A DNA stretch of 64,000 nucleotides from NCBI RefSeq assembly GCF_011299095.1, contig NZ_CP049889.1:1406501-1470500 (forward strand), read 5' to 3'. Each line of letters opens with the position of its first letter. The stretch's first letter is position 1. Shown here piece by piece: positions 42,829 through 50,149 of the stretch. Made by a program: the position numbers and the translations under genes. Source of the DNA: Jeotgalibaca porci. GTDB lineage: Bacteria > Bacillota > Bacilli > Lactobacillales > Aerococcaceae. A model generated the notes under the pieces. The model had not been told where the DNA came from, did not search any database, and worked only from the letters and a program-made list of their open reading frames with translations.

Positions 42829-43505
42829 TGAGTGGTATTACACTAACGAATGTAACAAAAGTATATACAGAGGCTGATGTAACAACAAAAGCATTAGACA
42901 ACTTATCTCTAAGTGTAGAACCTGGAGAGTTTGTTGCGATTATCGGACCATCTGGATCCGGTAAAAGTACGTTCCTTTCAATAGCGGGTGCATTGCTGCA
43001 ACCGAGCGAAGGGAAAGTAATGATCGACGGCGAGGACATCGCAACATTGTCTGAGAAAAAACTATCTTATGCACGTTTATCAAAAATTGGTTTCATCTTG
43101 CAAACTTCAAATCTACTTCCTTACTTAACAGTAATCGATCAATTACTAGTTGTTAAGAAAATGAGCGGTAAAATTACGCCGGAAGATCGCGAATTTGCAA
43201 AAGAATTGCTGACTGATATCGGTCTCGGAGAAAAAATGAATAAGTACCCACACCAATTATCAGGTGGGGAACGTCAACGTACTGCGATTGCGCGATCATT
43301 CATGAATGATCCAAAAATCATTTTAGCTGATGAACCAACTGCCAGTCTTGATACAAAACGTGCACACGAAGTCGTATCTTTAATCGCGAAAGAAGTAAAA
43401 GCGCGTAAAAAAGCGGCTGTTATGGTAACACATGATGAGCGTATGTTACGCTACTGTGACCGTGTTTATAGAATCGAAGATGGTATTTTAACACAAGAAA
43501 GTTGA
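42828..43505 (+). CDS. ABC transporter ATP-binding protein, LolD/MacB type
   Basis: A 225-residue ATPase with Walker A GPSGSGKST (about residue 39), Q-loop FILQTSNLLPYLTV, signature LSGGERQRTAIAR, Walker B IILADEPTASLD and the H-loop MVTHDERM. The length and sequence fit the MacB/LolD class that pairs with FtsX-like permeases. It is translationally coupled to the permease upstream. Confidence 0.9.
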   Translation: MSGITLTNVTKVYTEADVTTKALDNLSLSVEPGEFVAIIGPSGSGKSTFLSIAGALLQPSEGKVMIDGEDIATLSEKKLSYARLSKIGFILQTSNLLPYLTVIDQLLVVKKMSGKITPEDREFAKELLTDIGLGEKMNKYPHQLSGGERQRTAIARSFMNDPKIILADEPTASLDTKRAHEVVSLIAKEVKARKKAAVMVTHDERMLRYCDRVYRIEDGILTQES

Positions 43506-43802
43506 GAATAACGAACGATAGAAGCTGTGGATTTCCCTGGCTTTTATTACGCTAAAAAGAGAATAAGACGATAAGGTTATTTATTTTGTATACTGGGGGA
43601 CGTAAGCGAGTAGATTTCAGAATAAGAACAGAAAGTAGGTTCTGTTAAATCAAGTATAATTTCATGGACAGCCGCTGTTCACTTTATTTTAAAAATCTTA
43701 CAAGATCCGATTTATGAAAATATAACTGTTGGCCTAGCAGATTAAAAGAAACAACAAGAGACCCTTTACGCTCCGAGAAGCGCAAAGGGTTTTGCTATAT
43801 GC
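43506..43802. other. Intergenic region with a terminator
   Basis: No credible gene. One frame ends with a C-terminal-looking fragment (TAAVHFILKILQDPIYENI, stop at about 43743) that has no start. ACCCTTTACGCT (43761-43772) and AGCGCAAAGGGT (43779-43790) form a terminator-like stem for the minus-strand pair. Confidence 0.45.
43761..43790. terminator. Terminator of the small membrane protein operon
   Basis: A 12-bp stem with one mismatch. A short T-run is on the plus side, and a pyrimidine-rich tail on the minus side. Confidence 0.6.
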
Positions 43803-44144
43803 TTATAAGAATAATGATAAAATGAATCCGCCCAGAACGCCACCAGCCAATGCTGCCGCCAAGTTCGTTAATGAGCCTTTAATTTTACCACCTTTAACTG
43901 CAGAAGCTACGTAAACACCCACGCCACCTGCAACAGCCATATCAATCCAAACGCCACCACTTTGTGTAATCATTGGATTGTCTAAACCGTGGTTAATTGT
44001 CCAAAGCGTTCCAACAACAAACGCTGCTGCAACCCACCCACCTGGAGCGCCGAACGTTTCAACCATTTTACCCCATACCATTCGAATGACAAATGGGAAT
44101 AGGAATCCTCCAAATACAGTTGCAATTGCTTGTCCTAATGTCAT
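43803..44144 (-). CDS. Small membrane protein, second of a pair
   Basis: A 113-residue hydrophobic protein of three or four helices, rich in glycine and alanine. It carries WTINHGLDNPMITQ in its first half, resembling WFMNHYVGLIQN in the preceding protein. The two may be related halves of one membrane complex. I do not know the family. It overlaps the upstream gene by four bases (ATGA), so both are made together. Confidence 0.72.
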   Translation of the reverse strand: MTLGQAIATVFGGFLFPFVIRMVWGKMVETFGAPGGWVAAAFVVGTLWTINHGLDNPMITQSGGVWIDMAVAGGVGVYVASAVKGGKIKGSLTNLAAALAGGVLGGFILSLFL

Positions 44145-44557
44145 TTGTTAACTCCTCCATCCGCATCATATCCTGGTCCTGGCTCAGTATCAGCTGGAAC
44201 GTGATCATCTTTTTCCATATCTTTTTCAATCGCTGCTGCTACAAAACCAGCAATAACAGCTCCTAAAATAACTAATGCAAGTGTTGGAACTGTATCCATC
44301 AAAGCAGGCATACCTTTAATAAATGTGTCTCTGAAGATACCAACCAGACCAATACCCATTGTCATATCGACAAAAGCATTCTCATCCAAGTTTTGGATTA
44401 AACCAACATAGTGGTTCATGAACCACATTGGACCGATCACGATGAAAGCAGCAAAAACGCCACCAACGATACCGTATTGTCCTGCAAATGCATCAAATGC
44501 AGTCATAACGAGCATACCGGCAATCATGTAGCCTATCATACTACGTAGAAATTTCAT
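44141..44557 (-). CDS. Small membrane protein, first of a pair
   Basis: A 138-residue protein with about four hydrophobic helices (MIGYMIAGMLVMTAFDAFAG, GIVGGVFAAFIVIGPMWFM, TLALVILGAVIAGFVAA) and an acidic cytoplasmic tail (EKDMEKDDH, DTEPGPGYDADGG). ATG 44557 follows AGGAGG by 7 bases. The frame to 44590 has no binding site. Family and function are unknown. The shared NH motif with its partner suggests a two-component transporter or carrier. Confidence 0.75.
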   Translation of the reverse strand: MKFLRSMIGYMIAGMLVMTAFDAFAGQYGIVGGVFAAFIVIGPMWFMNHYVGLIQNLDENAFVDMTMGIGLVGIFRDTFIKGMPALMDTVPTLALVILGAVIAGFVAAAIEKDMEKDDHVPADTEPGPGYDADGGVNK

Positions 44558-44820
44558 TGTATTTCCTCCTAAAAAGCCATTTACATTCAATACTAGTCTT
44601 TTTTTAAGTGTTGAAAAGTAGTTAATAATTATGTAAGCAATAAGGTGTCGTTATAAGTCCGTTTTACTTGTTGAATCAAAATAAAGAAGAATAATGTAAA
44701 TGCAATTGTGATGACATTATTCCCCAAACCAGCAATAAAATGTCATCCCAAGCTGGTATACGGGTGAATTCAGATAAGTTTGTTACAATAAAACCAAGAA
44801 CATTTAAAGGAGAGATAATT

Positions 44821-45471
44821 GTGAAAGTGTTTTTTGTAGGTGCAAACGGAAAAGTAGCGCGTCATTTTGCCGATTTCGTCAAATATGATGCCGCTATTCA
44901 AGAAGTTGCGATGATTCGAAATGCAGAACAAGCGGACTTCTTTAAAGAACGTGGGATTGAAACGGTCTTGTTGGATTTGACCAAAAATACAGTGAGCGAA
45001 CTGGCAGAGGGAATGCGCGGATCAGATGCGGTTATTTTCAGTGCAGGAGCAGGGGGAAGCAGCCCGGAACAAACCGTGTTAATTGATTTAGAAGGGGCCG
45101 TAAAAACAATGACTGCTGCTGAAGAGGCGGGAATCAAACGCTTTATCATGGTCAGTACGTTCCGGACGGGTCACGAAGAGATGGCAAAAGAAAATGCGCT
45201 ACAAACGTATACGATTGCGAAACATTATGCCGATGAGTGGTTGAAGAATCGGACAACATTGGATTGGACCATCGTACATCCGGGCATCCTGGTGAATGAT
45301 GCAGGAACAGGGAAGGTTTCAGTCGGAATGGGACAAGAGGTAGCGGAAGTACCGCGTCAAGATGTCGCACAAACATTGGTATCTGTTTTGCATAGTGACA
45401 ACACGATCAAGAAAGAGTTTGAAGTGCTGGGCGGACAGACCGCTGTTGAAGAAGCTGTAAAAAGTATTTAA
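44821..45471 (+). CDS. NAD(P)-binding oxidoreductase (NmrA/YwnB-like)
   Basis: A 216-residue atypical short-chain reductase. The Rossmann motif is FFVGANGKVARHF at the N-terminus (GxNGxxxRH pattern), with IFSAGAGG and WTIVHPGIL later. This single-domain type, like YwnB/YhfK, is thought to sense or use NADP(H). GTG 44821 follows AAAGGAGAG. The open frame to 44740 runs over promoter sequence. It is followed by a terminator, so it is monocistronic. Confidence 0.85.
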   Translation: MKVFFVGANGKVARHFADFVKYDAAIQEVAMIRNAEQADFFKERGIETVLLDLTKNTVSELAEGMRGSDAVIFSAGAGGSSPEQTVLIDLEGAVKTMTAAEEAGIKRFIMVSTFRTGHEEMAKENALQTYTIAKHYADEWLKNRTTLDWTIVHPGILVNDAGTGKVSVGMGQEVAEVPRQDVAQTLVSVLHSDNTIKKEFEVLGGQTAVEEAVKSI

Positions 45472-45474
45472 TGA

Positions 45475-45517
45475 AGTGTCGATACGGGGATTTACCCCTG
45501 TATTGGCGCTTTTTTTG
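45475..45517 (+). terminator. Terminator of the NmrA-like gene
   Basis: AGTGTCGATACGGGG pairs with CCCCTGTATTGGCGCT, allowing G-U pairs and one bulge, and is followed by T7. Confidence 0.75.
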
Positions 45518-45615
45518 TTGCAAACTTGATACCCGTCAATTTTTATTTTTCGCTCCCAACCTATACTTATAAGTGTAAAGAGGCACCGGAAAATAAAAAA
45601 TGGAGGAATAACGTT

Positions 45616-47520
45616 ATGCAAAGGGAAATATTAGCACGTAAAAATCAAATCACGCTTGTCTCAGGTATTCTGATTCTGATTGGTCTGTTTGGCCATTTCG
45701 TCTTACATAGTACAGTCGTTTTTAATACAGCATTTATTATCGCATCAATTCTTGGAGCAACACCAATTGCCATTCAGGCTTATCAATCTTTGAAGGTAAA
45801 AGTGATTAGTATTGATGTATTGGTTACGATTGCCGTTATTGGCGCATTTGCGATTCAAAATTACGAGGAGTCCGCAATCGTCACGTTTCTATTCTTGTTT
45901 GGTTCGTATTTGGAACAACGGACTTTGAACAAAACACGTTCCGCTATTCGCTCTTTAACGGAAATGGCGCCTGAAAGTGCATTATTGCAGACAGAAAACG
46001 GAGAATTTGTGGAAGTTGACGTGGATGATGTAGACGAAGGCGCCATTTTATTGGTGAAGACAGGCGCGCGCGTTCCGGTTGATGGCACGGTATTAATTGG
46101 GGAAGGGCATATAAACGAAGCCAGCATAACGGGTGAGTCCGTCCCTGTTACTAAAATAGAAGGATCGGGCGTTTTCGCCGGGACCATTCTTGAAAATGGA
46201 ACGATTCAAATTCGCGCTGACAAAGTCGGCGAAGATACGACTTTTGGTAAAATCATCGAATTGGTAGAAGAGGCTCAAGATTCAAAATCAGAAGCAGAGC
46301 GTTTTATCGACCGTTTTTCTAAATACTACACGCCTGCCGTTTTGGTTATTGCATTCGTCGCTTGGTTATTTACACGTGATGTAGAGTTAGGCATCACTAT
46401 TTTGGTACTGGGATGTCCGGGTGCTTTGGTGATTGGAGTACCGGTATCGAACGTTGCGGGAATTGGGAACGGTGCACGTCACGGCGTCTTGTTAAAAGGG
46501 AGCGAAGTAATCGGAGATTTCAGTCGCGTCGATACGATCGTATTTGATAAGACGGGAACATTGACAGTCGGTAATCCAGAAGTGGCAGAAAAAGCATACT
46601 ACAACGAAGATACAGAAATAATTCTCGGTTACTTGGCCAGTATCGAGCGCGAATCGGACCACCCATTGGCAAAAGCTGTCCTGAAAGAAATCGGCGAAAC
46701 AACATTTTCATCAGTCGAAAACACAGAAGTTGTTAAAGGCGGCGGGATTATCGCAACGGTTGAAGGGAAACGAGTGGCGGTTGGAAACGTCGCATTGATG
46801 GAACGTGAAAAGGTAGGCTTGAATGAACAGGCACGCCAAGATATCGCTCGTTTTGAAAAGAATGGAAATTCGCTTGTTTTAACAGCAGTCGACGGGGAAT
46901 TAGCCGTGTTGATGGGAATACGGGATCAAATTCGTCCAGGAGTAAAAGAGGATTTGCAGGCATTGAAGCGTTTAGGTGTGAAAGATTTGGTCGTTCTTTC
47001 TGGAGATAACCAAGGAACAGTTGATTTGGTTGCTGCAGAACTAGGTTTGACCGAAGCGCATGGGCACATGCTGCCAGAAGATAAATCTGCCTATATTGGC
47101 AAGCTGCAAGAGCAGGGTCAAATCGTCGCATTTGTTGGTGATGGTGTCAATGATAGTCCTTCACTTGCTTTAGCGGACATCGGAATCGCGATGGGGAGCG
47201 GAACGGACGTAGCAATTGAAACGTCTGATGTGGTGTTGATGAACTCTGATTTCAGCCGCTTACCACATGCACTGGGATTGACGAAAATTACGGCGCGCAA
47301 TATGAAACAGAATATTCTGATTGCAGTCGGGGTCGTCTTGGTTCTCTTGGCCAGTTTACTGTTTAGCGATTGGATGAACATGGCAATCGGTATGCTGGTT
47401 CATGAAGGCAGTATTCTCGTTGTTATTTTGAACGGGATGCGTCTGTTGAACTTTTCGCTAAAGGGCGATAGAAAGAGAACTGTCACAGAACCGAAGAGTG
47501 ATTTCATTTTAGAAAAATAA
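45616..47520 (+). CDS. P1B-type heavy-metal ATPase with a CPG motif
   Basis: A 634-residue metal pump. It has no N-terminal metal-binding domain. The ion-path motif in helix 6 reads GCPGALVIG, where most family members have CPC, CPH or SPC. The phosphorylation site is FDKTGTLTVG, the nucleotide site ESDHPLAKA, and the hinge VGDGVNDSPSLA. The C-terminal HEGSILVVILNGMRLL recalls the P1B-4 group. It probably exports a divalent metal such as Zn, Co, Mn or Fe. The CPG variant leaves the specificity open. ATG 45616 follows GGAGG by 9 bases. Confidence 0.88.
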   Translation: MQREILARKNQITLVSGILILIGLFGHFVLHSTVVFNTAFIIASILGATPIAIQAYQSLKVKVISIDVLVTIAVIGAFAIQNYEESAIVTFLFLFGSYLEQRTLNKTRSAIRSLTEMAPESALLQTENGEFVEVDVDDVDEGAILLVKTGARVPVDGTVLIGEGHINEASITGESVPVTKIEGSGVFAGTILENGTIQIRADKVGEDTTFGKIIELVEEAQDSKSEAERFIDRFSKYYTPAVLVIAFVAWLFTRDVELGITILVLGCPGALVIGVPVSNVAGIGNGARHGVLLKGSEVIGDFSRVDTIVFDKTGTLTVGNPEVAEKAYYNEDTEIILGYLASIERESDHPLAKAVLKEIGETTFSSVENTEVVKGGGIIATVEGKRVAVGNVALMEREKVGLNEQARQDIARFEKNGNSLVLTAVDGELAVLMGIRDQIRPGVKEDLQALKRLGVKDLVVLSGDNQGTVDLVAAELGLTEAHGHMLPEDKSAYIGKLQEQGQIVAFVGDGVNDSPSLALADIGIAMGSGTDVAIETSDVVLMNSDFSRLPHALGLTKITARNMKQNILIAVGVVLVLLASLLFSDWMNMAIGMLVHEGSILVVILNGMRLLNFSLKGDRKRTVTEPKSDFILEK

Positions 47521-47565
47521 ACAGTGTGGGCAGGTTCCGAACGGGATCTGCTTATTTTTTATGAG

Positions 47566-47629
47566 AAGTATCAAGTAGAATGCCGGAAATCCTGTTTTAC
47601 TTTATACTTCTGGCCAAAAGTATAAAGTA
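47566..47629. repeat. Inverted-repeat array, AAGTATAAAGTA family
   Basis: Half-sites AAGTATCAAGTA (47566-47577), TACTTTATACTT (47598-47609) and AAGTATAAAGTA (47618-47629). The second and third are perfect 12-base inverted arms around 8 bases. The first and third, in the same orientation, are exactly 52 bases apart, the same period as the TGCA-type arrays elsewhere in the window, although the core is unrelated. Confidence 0.75.
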
Positions 47630-47670
47630 GAATTGAAAAAAACTCATTCTAGTTGAGACTTACGCCCTAA

Positions 47671-47735
47671 AGTGTCAAAAGTATTTGACACTGACAAAGT
47701 ACCTCGCTATAATGAAAGTGTAAAATACTTTTTAC
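47671..47735 (+). promoter_or_regulatory. Promoter and two operators of the XRE/membrane-protein operon
   Basis: TTGACA (47685-47690) and TATAAT (47708-47713) are 17 bases apart. AGTGTCAAA and TTTGACACT (47671-47692) form a perfect inverted repeat over the -35. A second, GTAAAA and TTTTAC (47720-47735), lies just after the -10. Both have a 4-base centre. They are probable sites for the XRE regulator encoded in the operon. Confidence 0.8.
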
Positions 47736-47752
47736 ATTAAAGGAGAAATGAA

Positions 47753-48055
47753 ATGTTAGATATTATCTTAATTTTAATTGTCGTTGTCCCCTTAGTCTTG
47801 AATATACTGATGCTTGTTTCTCTGAGCAAACAAGCTGACGAACGATCTGCACGTATTAAAGAACGTGCAACGTGGGTTACATTTATCGCGAGTAACGGTT
47901 TCGCTGCGTATCATGTTATAAAAATGTTCGTCAAATCGTTTAACCATGCAACCATTACTCCTTACGCGGGTTTCAGTCCGCTGCTATTTCTGGGCTTTAT
48001 GTCAATCTGCTACTTCTGTTCACTGCTTTATTACAAAAGAAAATTCGGAGGTTGA
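47753..48055 (+). CDS. Small membrane protein paired with XRE regulator
   Basis: A 100-residue protein with three hydrophobic helices (IILILIVVVPLVLNILMLVSL, ATWVTFIASNGFAAYHVI, LLFLGFMSICYFCSLLYY) and a charged loop. The family is not recognised. It is the first gene of an operon. The stop lies 4 bases before the regulator's GTG, and the ribosome binding site of the regulator is inside its last codons. Such membrane-protein/YozG-like regulator pairs are common in Firmicutes and may couple a membrane signal to transcription. Confidence 0.72.
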   Translation: MLDIILILIVVVPLVLNILMLVSLSKQADERSARIKERATWVTFIASNGFAAYHVIKMFVKSFNHATITPYAGFSPLLFLGFMSICYFCSLLYYKRKFGG

Positions 48056-48059
48056 CGCA

Positions 48060-48251
48060 GTGAAAAATAAAATCGCAAACTTGCGTAAACCGCTGAAGCT
48101 TTCACAAAAAGAGTTGGCGGAAAAGTGCCGCGTCACCCGTCAGACTATTAATGCGATTGAAAATGATAAGTATGATCCGACGTTACAACTCGCCTTTGAT
48201 TTGGCCCGAGTTCTGCAGACGACCGTTGACGAATTGTTTGAAAGTGAGTGA
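48060..48251 (+). CDS. XRE-family HTH regulator (63 residues)
   Basis: A single-domain regulator that is almost entirely a Cro/C1-type helix-turn-helix: LRKPLKLSQKELAEKCRVTRQTINAIE, then PTLQLAFDLARVLQTTVDELFE. It begins at GTG 48060, 8 bases after GGAGG. The short length and sequence are typical of the YozG/YvzC-type regulators that follow a membrane gene. It likely binds the two inverted repeats at the operon promoter. Confidence 0.88.
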   Translation: MKNKIANLRKPLKLSQKELAEKCRVTRQTINAIENDKYDPTLQLAFDLARVLQTTVDELFESE

Positions 48252-48324
48252 AAATGGGTTTCATTTGCGAAAGGGGTTCTGTTAGCGTTATCATAAAGAC
48301 AGAACAAAACAAAAGGAGCGATTG

Positions 48325-48657
48325 ATGATGGATGCTACATTGGAGACGTTAGTGGAAAAGGTGCGCGCATGTCAAAAGGCTTGTAATATGTGTTTTGATG
48401 CCTGTCTCAAAGAGGATCATATGATGGCAGAATGTATCCGTTCGGACCGAGAGTGTGCGGATATGTGTGGGATTGTATTGGATTTTTCTCAACGCGAAAG
48501 TAAATTATTCCCGGATTTAGTAGCAGTATGTGCACGTGCGTGCGGCATGTGTGCAGATGAATGTGAAAAACATGATCATGACCACTGTCAAGAATGTGCG
48601 AAAGCATGCCGTGCGTGTGAAGAAGCCTGTAATGCGTATGTTGCAGCTCACAATTAA
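48325..48657 (+). CDS. Cysteine-rich four-helix protein (DUF326, Csp copper-storage-like)
   Basis: A 110-residue protein with about 18 cysteines in helical spacing: ACQKACNMCFDAC, CIRSDRECADMC, CARACGMCADEC, and CQECAKACRACEEAC. Histidines (EKHDHDHC) add ligands. This is the DUF326 pattern of Csp3-type copper-storage proteins, which line the core of a four-helix bundle with cysteines to bind many Cu(I) ions in the cytoplasm. There is no signal peptide, in line with Csp3. It sits between two P1B metal pump genes. Copper storage here is inferred from family. Confidence 0.88.
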   Translation: MMDATLETLVEKVRACQKACNMCFDACLKEDHMMAECIRSDRECADMCGIVLDFSQRESKLFPDLVAVCARACGMCADECEKHDHDHCQECAKACRACEEACNAYVAAHN

Positions 48658-48667
48658 TAAGAATGAA

Positions 48668-48706
48668 GGAGGGCGTCTGACAACTAGTCAGGCGCTCTTT
48701 ATTTTT
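48668..48706 (+). terminator. Terminator of the DUF326 gene
   Basis: GAGGGCGTCTGAC and GTCAGGCGCTC pair with a small bulge, followed by TTTATTTTTT. Confidence 0.78.
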
Positions 48707-48771
48707 TGAACGCCTTTCGGTTTGTGCTAAACTGAACCCAACAAAAGCGGACAGATAAAGGGGATGGAAGT

Positions 48772-50040
48772 ATGAAAGCTGAGATAATTTCTGTAGGTTC
48801 CAGTCTGCTGACGGGACGCGCAGTTAATGAGAACGCAGCTTTTTTAACGCGGGAACTCACGGCACTTGGAATCACGATTGCGGAAGCCGTCATGATAGCA
48901 GAGGAGCCAGAAAAACTTACCGAAACTCTAAAACGCGCGGAAAAGCACGCGGATCTCATCGTCATTACCGGGGGACTCGGACCTGACGCTGACGATAGCG
49001 TAAAAACCACGCTTTCAAAATATCTGAAAAAGCCATTGGTTCTGGATGAGGATACCCAGAATCGGATTATTACCTTTCACAAAAACTCCGACCTGGTCAT
49101 GCCGGAAAACAACCAGTTACAGGCCTTGACGCTGCTGGATTCTATTCCCTTGGAGAACGTTACGGGTCTTGCCTTGGGGATGTTTTATCAAAGTGACACT
49201 CATGCCTATCTCTTATTACCGGGGCCGACGGATGAATTAATTCCGATGTTTAACGAAAATACCAAACCGGTTATTACCAAGCATCTATTGAAAAATAAAA
49301 AGATTGCAAAGAAAATTATTCGCTTATTCGGCCTGACACTGGCACAAGCAAACCATGATTTGGCGGACCTGCTGACGACGGAAACGAACCCCGTTGTTCA
49401 ACTTTACCCGGATGGGCTGGAAATTGAAGTGCAAATAACCGCCATGCACAAAAGTGAAGAAAAAGCGCAGGAAGCTATTGTTAAAATTGAAAAAGAAATC
49501 GTCAAGCGCACGCAACCGTTTATCATTGGCGAGGGCGATCAGAATTTACCGAATATCGTTCGGGAACTGCTGATTTCGAAAGATTTGAAGATTACCGGTG
49601 CTGAGAGTTTAACGGGCGGTGCATTTTTGAGTGAAGTTTCTAGCTTGTTCGAGGCGGGTTCTATTTTTGAAGGCGGTATTGTCACATACAGCGAAACCAT
49701 TAAAAATGAACTTTTGGGTGTGACCAAAGAAACGATTAGGAAGCATGGGGTTGTCAGTGCCGAATGCGCATTTGAAATGGCAGAAAAGGCGCGAGCCAAA
49801 TTCAATGCTGACATTGGGGTTTCTCTAACCGGCGCGGCTGGTCCGAGTTCATTGGAAGGAGAAATTCCGGGCACAGTATGGGTTGGAATAGCTACGAAAG
49901 AAAACGAAACCTTTGCTAAGAAATTTCACTTCGGCTACAAGCGCAATTTAAATCGAGAATATTCGGTCTGGAGCGCCTTTAACATGGTCCGCCAGCTACT
50001 CGTTGGCGAAGCAATCCCTGATACAGTGAAGAAAAAGTAA
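48772..50040 (+). CDS. cinA: CinA-family competence/damage-inducible protein
   Basis: A 422-residue two-domain protein. The N-terminal domain is MoCF-like (AEIISVGSSLLTGRAVNENAAFLTREL, IVITGGLGPDADD, LLPGPTDELIPMF). The C-terminal CinA/PncC domain has ITGAESLTGGAFLSEV, GGIVTYSETIKNELLGV and the SLTGAAGPSS loop. PncC domains deamidate nicotinamide mononucleotide in NAD salvage, and the N-terminal domain acts as an ADP-ribose pyrophosphatase in some members. It normally sits beside recA, but not here. Confidence 0.9.
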   Translation: MKAEIISVGSSLLTGRAVNENAAFLTRELTALGITIAEAVMIAEEPEKLTETLKRAEKHADLIVITGGLGPDADDSVKTTLSKYLKKPLVLDEDTQNRIITFHKNSDLVMPENNQLQALTLLDSIPLENVTGLALGMFYQSDTHAYLLLPGPTDELIPMFNENTKPVITKHLLKNKKIAKKIIRLFGLTLAQANHDLADLLTTETNPVVQLYPDGLEIEVQITAMHKSEEKAQEAIVKIEKEIVKRTQPFIIGEGDQNLPNIVRELLISKDLKITGAESLTGGAFLSEVSSLFEAGSIFEGGIVTYSETIKNELLGVTKETIRKHGVVSAECAFEMAEKARAKFNADIGVSLTGAAGPSSLEGEIPGTVWVGIATKENETFAKKFHFGYKRNLNREYSVWSAFNMVRQLLVGEAIPDTVKKK

Positions 50041-50076
50041 ATGGGAAGACGGTGGCGCATGCATCACCGTTATTGT

Positions 50077-50131
50077 TTGATTTCCATGGTATTTGAGCTA
50101 TAATATAACTAACACATGAATGAATATTCAT
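50077..50131 (+). promoter_or_regulatory. Promoter and palindrome of the second metal ATPase gene
   Basis: TTGATT (50077-50082) and TATAAT (50099-50104) are 16 bases apart. ATGAATATTCAT (50120-50131) is a perfect palindrome in the 5' leader, of the kind bound by ArsR/SmtB metal sensors. No ArsR gene lies in this window. Confidence 0.65.
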
Positions 50132-50149
50132 ATGAAAGGGAGAATTGCC

